A stretch of DNA of 64,000 nucleotides from Scleroderma bovista (GCA_037178675.1 JAYMGJ010000333.1:1-64000), one strand, 5' to 3'. Positions 1-12,573 are shown, counted from the first letter of the stretch. Notes: generated by a model not told the origin, from the letters alone. Translations and numbers: made by a program.

Positions 1-2690
1 AGTGGGTGAGGTGGAAGAATTGCTGGTCCGAGGGCCAGAGCGTGCTCAATCCATGGCCGATGCGCCTTCTCGGGGTGAACGCTATGGTCGTGTCTGGGTC
101 AAGGATACCTGTTTCCCATGGTCAACCTGGATTGTGCGGACTTACCGCGTGGTGTGGGAGAAATTGAGAATTGGAGTTCGGATGGAGGTATTTCGTCATC
201 CTACCTTCCATAATTGCCCAAGCAGTGAATGGAGGGCCTTGGATGTTGAGGTGAGCAGGCCTTTTGTCGTGCACACTTTTCCTATAACTGTATGCAGGGA
301 ACCAATGATCCCAGTTGTGACATGAGAAGTCTCATGCTACGTGCTACGCCGTACAAGTCTGAATATACATTATTTGTAGATGGGGTCCCGAGGGAATCTT
401 TCCTGTACTGCGAGGGGGCAAAGGTGAGTACATATAACTCCTGCACACTATTTGAGTCTCACGAGAACAGTTGGGGGACTATGGTGACTTTACGGACTCC
501 GGGAGCTTCCGCCGCGAAGGCAACATCTTTGTTGACATCAAGACCCTTACTCCAGAGGTGGTCATCACCCCAAGACAGCACAATGCAATGATTCCCTTCA
601 CTCAACTTCACACAGTTTGCCTGTCACTTCCAAACAGCCATACTTTCAACTCATCATTGGCTTCCCTCTCCCTTCGACTTGTCAATGCATATCTCGTCAC
701 AAGGGTCATCCGATGTGCACCTGAATGTGAGTCCACGTGCACATACCTTGTGTCCTGTGCCTGATGGTTGGCTTAGCTCTCGGATGGGACACTACGAACT
801 CCACCCCAGCTTGTTTCTGCACCATCAAAAAGCCATTGATTTGGTACCGAGATGAGCGCACTGGTTATAGATTGACAGGGTGAACATGCGACAAATTTGT
901 CAGTTGGCAAAAACTTCCGTAGATTCTGACTTGTGGCTGCATCACTCAGCCGCCGAGTCAGAGAACGTTCATCCGTCTCTACTGTGTACACTTTCACGTA
1001 GCATATCCGCAGGTGTCGGTATTCTGTAGAAGCGAGTTGTATACCATAATGGCTAATCACATCACTCAACTTGGGACGTGCACGGTGAACCATCCTTCCC
1101 CGTACCTACCGTTTCAGCTTCACATCCCTGAACGCACCTGCGCACCTCAATCGACTCAGGAGAACATGTCAGAACATGTCAGAACACTCGACAACGGTAA
1201 ATAAACACGTACTCTCACCTGGAAAGTCGGAGTTGCAGGGTGCGCGGAAGTCCGTTAAGAACTGTGCGAGAGATGACATTTCCAGGGGATTGCTATCGAG
1301 GAAGCTGCGCCAGTGAGCACCTAATTGCTGAGTTCTGGTTGTCGAATGTTCAAGATGCTGAGTGCTGCATGTCTGGCTGATATATGGCCGTACGAGGAAC
1401 AGCCGCAGTGTGGCATATAAAGCGCGCATGGAGAAGCCACAAAGTGCGTCACCAGCACTGTTAATTCCAGAAGATAAATGGTATGTCCACACGGGACACT
1501 GAAGAAGGGAAGGAGAAGCGTTCGACAGAGTGCCTGGTGCTCTTGACTTGAGTGACGTACGCACGTGACAATTGCAGAGAGCGGACAGTGGTTGCGAAGC
1601 ATGGCTTTTCTCTGACTAACAGTGGATTCTCTAATGTATCCCGTTATTGTCAAAAGTACACTAGCACCCTCCGACGGCCAGTTGATACCGCGTTTTAGCC
1701 CATTGTTTGCTTGTCACCTTGTTTGTTACGCTTGTTGTGTAATGGATTCATTCCATTTCTCTCTCGGTCTGCTGCACACAGGGTTGGAAGGCAGACGCAC
1801 ATGTGTTGACAACTCAGAAAAGGTCGCCCGAATGCCGGCAGGATGTTACCAGCAATTAGGCAAGGCGGACGGTGATGTAGGCTGTAGAGGCAAGCCCGTG
1901 GCCACCCTGAACGAGCTGGCAGAGACCACGCATACGTCTTGGAAGCATGTGTTGGCGTGCAGGTGATACGAATGGTCCTGGAAACGGAGCGGATGGCTCG
2001 AGTCACCATGCGGATCAGTTGAACAGTCAGGCGGATGCATTGAAGATGTCGAACAGTGCTGAAACAGTTGGCATTGGAAGCCACGCGAATACGTTGAGCA
2101 GGCACAGAAATGTGCGAAGCGTCGAAAAAAAATCGAATAGTACTCCAAACGTACCGAATGTTGCACAACGTTGCGAACGACACGGAAACCGTGAAAACGA
2201 AGCGGAGAACGTCAGAATGCATCGAACAAAGCTGAGGACGCGAAACTCACCTGATACGACCGAAGTCGAGCGACCCGAGCCTACTGATCATTGGAAAAGG
2301 GTCAGCGCAGGTGATAGCGACATATACATACTATGGAACGTGCCAGTCGAGGCGCTGGTGATCCCATGTCGAAAATTTGTCTTTGGACAGGGGCGGAGAC
2401 GAACGGACAGCGGAGAGTGCAGACGATGGAACGGCTGGCAACGGTGACTTGGCGCGAATCTAAGCATAGCTGCCCATGGGTGAACATAGTCAGCATGTGT
2501 GCCAACGCCAAAATTTGCAAGACAAGGACTTACCAGTGACATCCGAGCCAGCTACCAAGTATCCAGAGCATCCATACGGAGTCAGTGAGCGTCCTCGATG
2601 AATGGCTCTTCCTCGTGCAAGAATGTTTGTGTGAATGTAAAAACAATAGTGCGATGAACAACAGCGATCATCAAGCGCTTATATTTAGGC
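1..2690 (+). repeat. Upstream copy of tandem HET-gene segmental duplication
   Basis: Coding and 3' non-coding sequence here matches about 4491-6905 in the same orientation, with an offset of 4.2-4.6 kb. Beyond the HET exons the match continues through 3' flanking DNA: near 780-1170, 1300-1700 and 2600-2680 against 5280-5750, 5920-6570 and 6810-6900. The copies differ by blocks. Copy 1 lacks about 80 bp found at 5439-5519 and about 220 bp found near 6217-6433. It carries a longer unrelated stretch at about 1715-2590 in place of 6577-6800. I see no convincing separate gene in 773-3038; ORFs there are shadows or low-complexity. Confidence 0.8.
2..764 (+). CDS. HET-domain protein, 3' part of upstream tandem copy (partial)
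   Basis: This is the C-terminal part of a HET (heterokaryon incompatibility) protein whose HET domain lies left of the window. Three exons are supported: 2-250, 298-423 and 471-764, with GT-AG introns 251-297 and 424-470. They sit at exactly the same codon positions as in the complete paralogue at 3039-5258, and both junctions keep the frame. The conserved C-terminal stretches GDYGDFTDSGSF and LTPEVVITPRQH are present. The reading frame is open to its stop, so this copy may be functional. No catalytic motif is expected in this region. The assignment rests on alignment with the downstream paralogue. Confidence 0.75.
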
Positions 2691-3038
2691 CACACTGTTT
2701 GGCATCGACGTGTCCACCAGTAAGTGTGTCCCCTTCTAACAACTAGCTATGTACTGTAGCGCATTTTAGCGCGTTCTGTCTCGCTTCCGACCAGACCGAT
2801 TCGATAGCTGGTCGAAACCGAAAAAGTGCGCCTACATAACCTGATCCACGTCTTTCATCCTTCAGTCTTTCGATCATATCGCACGAGGACACGGAACCAC
2901 ATCACCACGCCTACACGTATGTACACGGTTTATTTCGAGCGCCTGTCTCTGATTCTTGGTTGTCACTGATTCGTTTCGAAAAGGTGTAAATACCAACAGT
3001 TTTCGAGGGTCTAAGACTGACGCGCACGGGCCGGCAGC

Positions 3039-5258
3039 ATGCGTCTCATCAATATAAAAGCATTTTTTGAGAGGGAGCAGGTGATGAACAACGGTGGGCG
3101 AGTCAACCGTCGAACCAAGGTCCTCGAGTTTGCCGATGATGAAACCACTAAATACGCGATCTTGTCTCATCGGTGGATTGAACCTACAGAGGTCGATTAC
3201 GAGGAGATGGTTGACCTTGCGAAAATGGAAAGAGAGGAGAGTGATGAAATCCGTCAGCGCCCCGGCTACAAGAAGATATTAGCCAGCTGCGAGCAGGCGA
3301 AGGAGGACGGATACAATTGGCTATGGGTGGACACTTGTTGCATAGACAAGCGAAGCAGCGCAGAGCTATCCGAGGCCATCAACTCCATGTACCGGTGGTA
3401 TGAAAACTCGACGGTATGCTATGCGTACCTCCATGACGTTGTCGGTTCATCCTTTCCCACTGCAAGTGACCATAACATGTATCCCAACTTCAATGGCTGG
3501 CCGGAGTGGTTCTCGCGTGGGTGGACACTGCAAGAGATGATAGCACCGAGCAATGTCCAGTTCTTCAACAAGGATTGGCAACCCATTGGTGACAAGAGAA
3601 CACTTTCATCTATCTTGGAAAAGATCACTCGAGTTCCACACCATATTTTGACGGATGGATTTTCCTCATACCGTCCGTGTGTTGCTCAACTCATTTCATG
3701 GGCTGCTGATCGGACGACGACTCGAGTTGAGGACAGAGCTTATTCCCTGATGGGTCTGCTGGACGTGAATATGCCGATGTTGTATGGGGAAGGGAAGAAG
3801 GCATTTCACCGCCTTCAGGTGGAGATTATCCGCTCTTCGAACGACCAAAGCATCTTTGCGTGGGATTGCCATGGAGGAGGGCGGCCCGGAAGTATCCTGG
3901 CCGACGACCCGAGTTTCTTTAAGGGTTGTGATGAAATGAAGCTAATGGATCTCGATGAATTCATCCAATATCTCGAGAACGATATTGCAGAAGAAGAATT
4001 GCCGTCGATGGACGATGACCGCTTCGGTGTGTTCCCCATCACGAATCGCGGCATCCAAATTTGGATGCTCCTCCGTCCCTATTCTGGTTCTCGTTCAGTC
4101 TTCCAAGCCTGGTTGCCATGCCGCTCTCGTCCATCAGGTCCACCAGTGACCATCAATTTAGCTTCGTGGAATTATAATTACTATAGGTATTTCTCGTCGC
4201 TGCGGTACGTAGAGCCAACTGTGCAGTTCCGCCAAGTTTATCTCAGATATCAAGACACGCATCCCGATGTCACATTCGAATTCGATGACAGTGCAATCAT
4301 TGAGAATGGCTTCACTTGCCTCAATAGGGACCCATCGGAACTCATGGGAAACGTGCTTACACTAACTGCCGCCAGTTCTCTCTGTGTTCGGGTCTATTCT
4401 GATAGACATGCTAGATTTGCAGTGGCCTTTGGACAATACTTTGGCCAGGATTGGATGCATTGCATCTGTGCACCTAGTGCTAGTGGATTTTCATGGCATG
4501 ATGAACAAGACTTACTCGTCAGAGGGCCAGAACATGCTCAATCCATGGCCGACGCGCCTTCTCGAGGTGAACGCTATGGTCGTGTCTGGGTCAAGGATAC
4601 CTGTCTTCCACAATCGACCTGGATTGTCCGGACTTCTCGTGTGGTGTGGGAGAGATCGAAGATTGGAGTGCGGATGGAGGTATTCCGGCGTCCTCATTTC
4701 CGAAATCGTCGAAATGAATGGAGGGCCTTGGATGTTGAGGTGAGTGAATTGTTCGTTGTGCACACGCACTTCCTATATAGGCCGTTTTTAGGGAATCAAT
4801 GATCCCAGTCGTGATATGAGAGGGCTCATGCTACGTGCTATGCCGTGCAAGCCTGGACCCATATTGTGTGTAGATGGGGTGTGGCTGAACGTTTACCTGA
4901 CACTTGAGGGGGCAAAAGTGAGTGCGTATAACTTCCGTACACTACTTGAGTCTCACGAGGACAGCTGGGGGACTATGGTGACTTTACGGACTTTGGGAGC
5001 TTCCGTCGCAAAGGAAACATCTTTGCTGACATCAGGTCCCTTACTCCAGAGGTGGTCATCACCCCAAGGCAGCACAAAGTGATACCATCCTTCTACTGTG
5101 GCCGTTTAGCAGTTACTCCACACACAGTTGGCCTGTCACTTCCAGGCAGTCATGCTTTCAACTCATTGTTGGCTTCCCTGTCCCCTCAACTTATCAATGC
5201 ATATCTCGTCACAATGGTCGTCCAATGTGCCCCTGAATGTGAGTCCACGTGCACATAG
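3039..5258 (+). CDS. HET-domain (heterokaryon incompatibility) protein
   Basis: This is a complete gene of about 706 residues. Exons are 3039-4739, 4792-4917 and 4965-5258; the introns (52 and 47 bp) are GT-AG and all exons join in frame. The HET domain occupies roughly residues 38-270. AILSHRW is at 40-46, WVDTCCID at 96-103, SRGWTLQE at 159-166, YSLMGLLD at 235-242, then YGEG. This is the classic basidiomycete arrangement, with MRLINI at the start. HET proteins trigger programmed cell death after recognition of non-self, typically in hyphal fusion, and act in the cytosol. No NACHT, WD40 or TPR region follows, so the recognition partner cannot be read from the sequence. A paralogue with identical intron positions lies directly upstream, which fits birth-and-death evolution. 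The ATG at 3039 precedes the conserved MRLINI motif. Confidence 0.88.
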
Positions 5259-6905
5259 CTTGTGTCCTGTACCTGATAGTTGGATTAGCTTCCGGATCGG
5301 ACACTACCAACTCCACCCCAGCTTGTTTCTGCACCATCACAAAGCCACTGATTTGGTACCGGGATGAGGACACTGGTTCTAGATCGCCAGGGTGAACATG
5401 CGACAAATTTGCCAGTTGGGAAAAACTTCGGTAGAAGGACGAGGGCTACATATGTACTAGGTACGTCGACGAAGCCCACTTGGTGGTTGCAAGGTGCGGG
5501 TTTTATTGTTTATTGTTTTCTGACTTGTGGTTGCATCACTCAGCCGCCGAGTCGGAGAACGTTCATCCGTCTCTACTGTGCACTCTTTCACGTAACATAT
5601 CCACAGTTGTCCGTATCCCGTAGAAGCAAGTTGTATACCATAATGGCTAATCACGTCACTCAAGGACGTGCACAGCGAACCATTCTTCCCTTACCCACCG
5701 TTTCAGATTCACATCCATGACCCCACCTGCACACTTCAATCGACTCGATTCAGGAGAAGATGGCATTACATGACAGAATGCCGAACACCCGACAACAGTA
5801 CATGCAAGAAAAGAAACACACACTCTCACCTCCAAGAATCGGAGTTGCAGGGTGCGCGGAAGTTCGTTGATAAATGCAGTGCGAGAGAAGTCATTTCGAG
5901 GGACTTGCTATCGAGGAACCTGCGCCAGTGAGCACCCGATGGCTGAGTTCTGGTTGTCGATGTTCAAGATGCTGAGTGCTGCATGTCTGGCTAATATATG
6001 GCCCGTACGAGGAACAGCCGCAGCGTGGCATATAAAGCGCGCATGGAGAAGGTACAAAGTGCATCGCCAGCACTGTCAATTCCAGAAGACGAATGATATG
6101 TCCACATGGGACACTGAAGAAGGGAAGCAGAAGTGTTCGACAGAGCGCCTGGTGCTCTTGACTCGGTCCGGTCGAGTGACGTACATACAATGCGTATGCG
6201 ACAATTGCAGAGAGCGGACTCGGAAAGCCCCTCGGTGCCAACACACTGATCGTCATTATCGAGTCGTTCTTGAGGGCAAACGTACGAATACATGGTGGTG
6301 TGAAAGGGAGCGCAAGAATGCCTGGTCCCTCGCCGATCCGTCATCCAGCGCCGCCGCCGCCTTCATGACATCACTTTCACCACCATAGTGCCACGATCCG
6401 ATAGGTAAAACATCATTCGCTATCCTGGATATGCAAATGAAGTCAGTGGTTGCGAAGTATGGTTTTTCTCTGACTAACAGTGGTTTCGTCTTCTAACGTA
6501 TCCCCTTATTGTCCAAAGTACACTAGTACACTCCGATGGCCAGTTGATCCCGCGTTTCAGCCCATTGTTTGCTTGTAGCGGTATAGAAATTTATATTAAA
6601 TTCTCTCTCCACCATATATTCTCGCCCGAGAGGTCCGATGACGCTCAGCAACTTCGTAATGCACCTTGGAACCAGAAAAGCGGGCCCTTCTTTTTATCCC
6701 CTTCATTCGACATGGTTACCAGCCCGCAATATGCAAGTTCTGACACCGGCGTACGAGATGGGTACTAAACCCCCTCATCGTAGTCAAGGCACCATCATTC
6801 TAGCGTTTCTAGCACGGTCCTCGATGAATGTTTCTTCCTCATGCATTAATGTTTGTGTAAATGTAAATACAATAGTGCGATGAGCAACAGCGATCATCAT
6901 TGTGT
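4491..6905 (+). repeat. Downstream copy of tandem HET-gene segmental duplication
   Basis: This is the second copy of the segment at 1-2690. It covers the last part of HET exon 1, both introns, exons 2-3 and roughly 1.6 kb of 3' non-coding DNA. The region 5259-6905 holds no gene that I can support; its ORFs are not shared in frame with the other copy. The repeat ends near the block at 6811-6900, which matches 2600-2690. Confidence 0.78.
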
Positions 6906-7379
6906 GTCCGTTAGAGCGCTTCCCACTACATCAGCAAGTGCTCTTGTCCAAGTTGCGGGTATATACACCTATGTATTTGGTCAATGATAATGCAGGTATG
7001 TGTACGCAGCTCGTGTGGAATGCTCGCACCTTCATTTGCTGAACTTCGGATATTCATCATAAGTCGGGATATCAGTGTTGAGCATATCCTGTGCATCGAA
7101 GAATCAAATCAGCGGGGGGGAGAATAGACCGACTGTGAAAAGTTTCACATATTTGTTGGGCTAGTGAGCATCGACTTCATGTTTGGCTACGACCTAGTGA
7201 GCCCACGATTTACCACAAGAAAATAATAGGTGCTCACTTGTGCTACCTAAGGTTAAACCATTAAACAAAAAGAAATTTACTAAAGTTAGGATGGGAGACC
7301 TACTAGGAAAGAGGTAATGTTTGCAGTGTTTATGACTGTCATTATTCTGTCATGCGGTAACATTGGATCTACTTTTCTT
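6906..7379. other. Intergenic, no gene seen
   Basis: No coding region, RNA gene or clear repeat was recognised. A short G-run near 7110 and AT-rich stretches are the only notable composition. Confidence 0.5.
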
Positions 7380-8453
7380 GGCAGATGATTGAAGCGAGAG
7401 GCACTTACGCAAAGTACATGGCGCCTACGTGTCACGATCTCAGTCAGCATTCGATGTATTCGGAGTGTTCATTTATTTACCCACCATCTCGTAATAGAAT
7501 GTCCACTACGGAACGTCTACCTGCAGATTGCATACTGAACAATTTCTGCAGCGTAAGCCCGAAAACTATGGCGTCGAAGACGAGTTCTCCACCCCAAGCT
7601 GCAGCATACCCTATAGAAAATACCATATCAACTCGACACGGCTTGAAACCAATGCACGCCAGATATGACACTTACGAGGGGCACTACGGAAGACCAACGT
7701 GAGATGTAAGTGCTAACGAAATTCGAAAACGAAACATACTCTTGTGATGATATAGAACGGAGACATCCCTGGGGTGGTACTGAAGCAATCTGTGAGTGAT
7801 TGGGAGACTTCACCAGGAGAGCATACTAGTTGCGCGTGAGAATCACAGCAGCCAGTGGTGCAAGGCATTCACGCACACAGCTAATTGCCACTGTAATGGC
7901 CAGAATTGATAGGAGGAGATACAATACCCTTCGGCTTTTATCGTAGATGGCATAGATGCGTATTGTCATAACGACTTGTATGGGGTCAGGAGACATAGTA
8001 TTGTTGCGAGGTCGGCATACTCACAAGCACCTGTAAGCTGAACAAACACCATCGTAAACTCGTCCGCTAAGAGCAAGCGTTTACATCTAGACCATGAATG
8101 TCAGAGGCGGGTACGGGAGGAGTTCGTGGACGCAACGGACATCTAAATATACGTCAACCGCACGTCCAGATCCCCGATAACTGTGCACATACATGGCTGT
8201 AAGGTCCACCATTTACTTGAAGAAAGTTGGCCATGAAGGCTGGTATTCGCCCGAATAAAGTGAGGTAACGGTTGGCAATGAAAAATACGAGCGTCCAACT
8301 TAGACGGGGATCCGTCCAGAAGCAGTCGATCTCCTCTCCAAAGGTGAGCATATAGTCGTAGATGAATATCGCTGTGATGAATGTGAAGTTAAGCCTGAGA
8401 CAGGCAATCGCAAAATTAACGAAACACTTGCTATATGCTGAAACATTGACCAT
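7380..8453 (-). CDS. DUF6533-type seven-transmembrane protein (approximate multi-exon model)
   Basis: Several minus-strand exons fit the large Agaricomycete family with an N-terminal DUF6533 domain. The first clear exon, about 8208-8453, encodes YDYMLTFGEEIDCFW and ANRYLTLFG, the hallmark of the domain, with a hydrophobic helix on each side; it probably ends at a GTAAAT donor after FLQ. A later exon near 7880-7990 encodes VMTIRIYAIYDKSRRVLY, typical of the third helix region. The exon near 7477-7671 encodes AAWGGELVFDAIVFGLTLQK and GRRSVVDILLRDG, the end of the conserved core. It continues across a GTGGGT donor to a short MYFA exon near 7400. Function is unknown; the proteins are predicted in membranes. 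The extreme 5' and 3' exons are unclear, so start and end are approximate and a decayed 3' end is possible. Confidence 0.68.
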
Positions 8454-8586
8454 TGCGGTAACATTGCTACTTGTGCGTTAGCCCGTAATAAGGGAGAGTC
8501 CTATGGCAAATACCAACATCTGAGCAACCATCGGTGGTGGAGCATGAGAACGGGAGAAAAAAGAAATGGGAGTAGACTGCTAAGGA

Positions 8587-8594
8587 TATTTATA
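8587..8594 (-). promoter_or_regulatory. TATA box candidate for the DUF6533-type gene
   Basis: TATAAATA is read on the minus strand about 55-135 bp upstream of the possible start codons of the membrane-protein gene. The position fits a core promoter. No other promoter signal was checked. Confidence 0.4.
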
Positions 8595-8599
8595 AGGTA

Positions 8600-9275
8600 C
8601 CCTCCATGGGGGAAATTTGCAGTGGCAGTAACTGGCAGATTCGTTTCCGCGGAAAATGATGTGGACCAGGGGCGATTATGAGAGGGAATTCTCTATACCA
8701 CTACAAGTAAACAAAGTGCGAAGGCGCGGTGCCCTAAGGCCGTAGGAGCGTAACGTATGTATTTGGACAATTATGGGACGATTATGAAATTGGTGAAACA
8801 AACAACCATCTAAACTTGTCCCCTGACCAGAGGCAGGCACAATCAATAATGATATCTTCTTCTGAGTGCACCGGTGTGTTTCAGGAAAGCTTGTGGGTCT
8901 CGCGAGGTCGAGCTCGGTAAGTGGATCTCCTGCTGCTGCGGGAATAGGGACAGGTATCCGTGTGTGCCAATGGCACTGGCACCGGCCCGCCAGAAAGCCA
9001 GCGGCCTGTCCCACAGGGTAATCGCATGCTCTGATTGGACAGAAATCAAGTCATCGGACACAGCCGCCACTGGCTATACTGGCGTGCACACCTGGTCGAC
9101 CACTGGCGCTCCAATCACTGGTCTGCTATGACAGGGAACTGTAATATAGTAGGTCGGGGAATGTTTCCCGAGACCTGAAAACAGGGAGCTGTCAGTACAT
9201 GACATGCCATATGGGATTGCATGCGGATCTTTCCAGTGCTATTCATGCCAAGAAGAAAACGTTACACTACGGGGG
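8600..9275. other. Intergenic, no gene seen
   Basis: ORFs in this stretch are short, lack family features and overlap on both strands. Nothing is supported. Confidence 0.45.
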
Positions 9276-9345
9276 AGGGTCACCGAACACTTGGGTGAGG
9301 CGCTATGTGCGCGGACAGCGCCTCACCCAAGTGTTCGGCGACCCT
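9276..9345. repeat. Near-perfect inverted repeat, 29-bp stem and 12-bp loop
   Basis: The left arm 9276-9304 and right arm 9317-9345 are complementary over 29 positions with one mismatch, around a 12-nt loop at 9305-9316. The core of each arm is CCGAACACTTGGGTGAGG or its complement. Complementarity stops sharply outside the arms. It could be a small foldback element, a small-RNA hairpin or a recombination scar. No coding role is seen. Confidence 0.9.
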
Positions 9346-9804
9346 CGAGGACCGGGCCATCTGGAAACCGTAGCTGAGGCACAAAATAGTCCCTATTTCG
9401 TTAGCGTAATTTGACGATTTAAAGTCTTCGTCTGTGAGGAGATGTCCGATGATCGGCCCGTTCAGAGGCTAGTGTGTCATGTCAGCTGCTGTCGAACGGA
9501 TATTGTCGCAGTGTTAGGGAAAACAAATTATCCACAGCGCGGTCTAACGTCGCACCCCTCCCCCATATTTGAAACCCGCATTTGGGATCAGCAAGTGATG
9601 GGATGGGCAATGAAATCGATGAGCATTGCGATGCCGCACGTGGGGAAACGTGAAGTGGGTGGTCTACTCTTGACTTTGGACAGTAAACATTTATCACTGC
9701 GGGAAGTAAAGTCATTACTAATCAGTGACGAGGACGCTGATGTGACCAAAATCATTGACATTGCCACTGAATTGCTGGTCACATCTTTTCAGCGTCCGAG
9801 TCCC

Positions 9805-9925
9805 GACACTGATTTTCACTTCCTCGATTTCGGTGACACTGATTTTCAGTACCTCGATTTTGGTGACGCTGATTTTCATTGCCTCTATTTCGACGACACT
9901 GATTTTCAGAGTTTGTTTTTTCTAG
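9805..9925 (+). repeat. 30-bp direct tandem repeat, about four units
   Basis: Units begin at 9805, 9835, 9865 and 9895, exactly 30 bp apart, each starting GAC(A/G)CTGATTTTCA. Because 30 is a multiple of three, an ORF at 9442-9981 reads DTDFxxLDFG-like repeats. That ORF has no recognisable domain and uncertain coding status. The same GACGCTGATTTTCAGT core occurs near 23270. Confidence 0.85.
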
Positions 9926-9984
9926 GCTATAGATGCGTCTGGTGGACGTATGACACAACAAACACAAACATACACACATAAGGT

Positions 9985-10680
9985 ACGTTCACTCACCACC
10001 ATCCAACCATCCCGCCCAACGTCCGTCACCAATCCATGGTCAACCGCCATGACCACGACTTGCCACCTCTTCAGTGGCCCCAAGTAACGGCCACCATGTT
10101 CACTATCACCCCGTAAGTCCCTAACTACTACTTACCACTGGGTGCCACCGACCCTGACCACCATATCACTGCACGAAGCCGCCTAGTCTATCAGCTCTCT
10201 GCCCATATGAAAGTCAGCATTGTACGGTTGTGGGCGGATGCACCGAGCCAGTCGAGTACCAAGAAGGCACACCACGCCACAGTGACGAAACACATGAAGG
10301 CTACAGTCATACACTCCACATGCTCGTGCTCGCCTAATAACTCATTATCCTGTCTTCCCACTTTCAGCCTTTTGTCAGGTATGCTTCTTGGTTGTCCTGA
10401 TGTTACAACACTTTTATCTTTACTGCCAGCTCGCATACGTTATTTTATTTGCCACAATGTGTAGCCTATAGTAGGGCAATGTCCTGATACATGACTTTTG
10501 TAAGCGCCTTTCCAGTTGATTGTGGCCATCTCGCCTCATTTTGTTCCATATGCAGTGAATGAATGTCAGTGGTGTGGCCGTGAATTTATCCACCACCCCA
10601 GTCTGTTGGTGTCGACAGCCTGACAACTCGATGGAATTCGAAGTGGACGCTTTGCAGCATATAAATCTGTCAGACACAGG
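9985..10680. other. Intergenic, no gene seen
   Basis: C-rich, low-information DNA with only overlapping short ORFs on both strands. Confidence 0.45.
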
Positions 10681-10717
10681 GCCATGTTCTTGCACATAAT
10701 CATACCCACTTCGTCTC

Positions 10718-10953
10718 ATGTTCATTCCCCTCTTCTTGGAGTCCCGCTCCGGAGGAAAGGAGGTGGTGGAGGAAAGGGCTCCAGGGGTGGCAGTAAAGGT
10801 TTGGGTGGTAAAGGCAGAAAAGGGGGCTCGTCGAAGAACAGTGGCGGGAGCGGAGGAGGCAAGAAATCAAAGGTTCCCCTTCCAGGCGGAAGCTCCTCGC
10901 TTGGAAAGAGCAGCACAGCTGCATATGGTTATGGTGGAGGCAAGCCCCACTGA
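10718..10953 (+). pseudogene. Glycine/serine-rich ORF, probable fragment of a fungal low-complexity protein
   Basis: The frame encodes a compact Gly/Lys/Ser-rich stretch (RRKGGGGGKGSRGG, KKSKVPLPGG) followed by STAAYGYGGGKP. A glycine-rich segment followed by an AYGGGG-like motif recalls a family of Agaricomycete hypothetical proteins that usually continue with a conserved, hydrophobic-ended C-terminal part. Here the frame stops right after GGGKP, so it is a fragment or an exon whose partners were not found. It may equally be chance low complexity. Confidence 0.3.
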
Positions 10954-11169
10954 TACACACGCCCACAGTTGTGTGGCTCAACTCACTCGAGCACAATGCA
11001 TGGCACTCCTCACGTCGGCACAAGTTCGTGAGTGTCACCCTCCCTCCAACTCCACTGAGGTGTTAAGTTTTCATGAGCTGTCAGTAAGGATATGGTAAAA
11101 TTAGATGGATCTGCCATTGGTGCCGTCGAATGCTATAAATTCGTTGCAGTGAATGACGTAGGGATTGTC

Positions 11170-11590
11170 GTATGGATGTGGATGGGCATTATTGTCATGT
11201 AGGTACTGTTATCCACGGCCACGACTCCCACTATAGCACGTTGACCTTGACAGCCTGCATGACACCAATATCGCCAGTGACAATGTCAATGGTCACCACC
11301 ACCACCCCTGCTTGTCGACGTCAATGGCTCAACATGCGTGACCCTCTGGTGCCAACAGCGACAGCCGCCAGCACCACCCACATGATGATGTCAGTGGCCA
11401 CCATCACCAGCTGCATGACGATGGCTGACGGCCCACCCCACCACCCCACCATGTTGACATCCCCAGCCTGACTTGCACAACACCACCAACAATGTCAACA
11501 ACCAGCACCAGCAGCATGATGATGTCAGCGGCTATCACCACCCCAGTCAATGTCCACAACCCAACCTGCACAACAGTCAACAGTCACCAC
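11170..11590. repeat. CACCAC/GATGTCAGTGGC-type minisatellite
   Basis: Degenerate tandem units are rich in CACCAC, ATGATGATGTCAGTGGC and GTCAATG. A related array lies at about 55090-55340. Open frames across it (Thr/His/Met-rich) are by-products of the repeat, not genes. Confidence 0.65.
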
Positions 11591-11877
11591 CACCACCCAT
11601 TTTGCACTCCTTATTCTAGTCCCTTTTATCTTCTCTGTATGGCCAGTACATCTCCACTGTTCTCTCACATACAACAGTTATCAATGCTGCACTCCCCCGC
11701 ATCACCACCCAGATTCCTGTTTACAAGGAGTCCCTCGATAGCGTCCTTTGTCCATCTTTGTTAACGACAATGGTCTCCGACTCCTTCCCCTGACAAGGCA
11801 GCAGCACGGATTACTTACTATGCATCACAGGGAAAAAAAATTTCCGCTAGTGTTATATAGTCACATGGCAGAAAGTA

Positions 11878-12335
11878 CAGTGCCCAAAATGTGTAAAATG
11901 TTATCTATAGCATTATCACGCTTCGTACCTTGAATAAAATGTATAGTGACATGGCACTATGGCCACTTTCGACGATTTGCTAGATACAGCAAGATAAAAT
12001 ATGTGCTATATACCCCTGAGCACATTCAACTATTCGTTGTAAATGCTACTTAATTCCAAACCAGACACTATTTGCCCTAACCTCCAATGAGCTTAATAGT
12101 GTACAATGTTCAGAATATGCAAAATATTAATATGGCCAGATATAGCGTTATCATGCTTCGTTCCTCGGACCAAATGTGTAGGAGTGTCACTATGGCCACT
12201 TCGGACAACTTGATAGATATGGCAAGATAAAAATCATGCTACCTACATCTGAGCACATTCAACCATTTAGTTGTAAAGTCCACTCGTTTCCAAGTCAGAT
12301 GGGTTTGTCCTAATACTTTCACAAGCTTAAGCAAA
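11878..12335. repeat. Two-copy degenerate direct repeat, about 233 bp per unit
   Basis: Blocks near 11900-12060 and 12130-12290 share the order: GTGTAAAATG-like, ATTATCACGCTTCGT, GGCCACTTTCGAC, GCAAGATAAAA, GAGCACATTCAAC. The matching GGCCACT words are at 11961 and 12194. AT-rich and non-coding. Confidence 0.65.
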
Positions 12336-12573
12336 ACCATGATTTATCCAATTAACTTGTTTTTATCTTCCTCAAAAAGTAGAAGCCCAGTGTCCATTGT
12401 ACTAGTGATGCTCATCTATGCCAACAAATCTCAGCTTACACAAGCTCCAGAATGTACGGAAGGGACACTTCCAAGGGGCACAAATATATATATGTGGGAG
12501 ACATTGTACATTGATCGTACGTGCACCCTTATTGTTGGTTATTCTCGCTGCCTTTCCCATTGGGCAACTTATA

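Noticed and set aside
9276..9345. Hairpin as a Helitron 3' terminus or bacterial-type terminator
   Set aside because: The stem is far longer than Helitron hairpins, no CTRR end follows and no T-run follows.
9442..9981. 179-aa ORF with DTDF repeats as a gene
   Set aside because: The repeated part is a 30-bp tandem array. The rest has no family features, and both strands are open.
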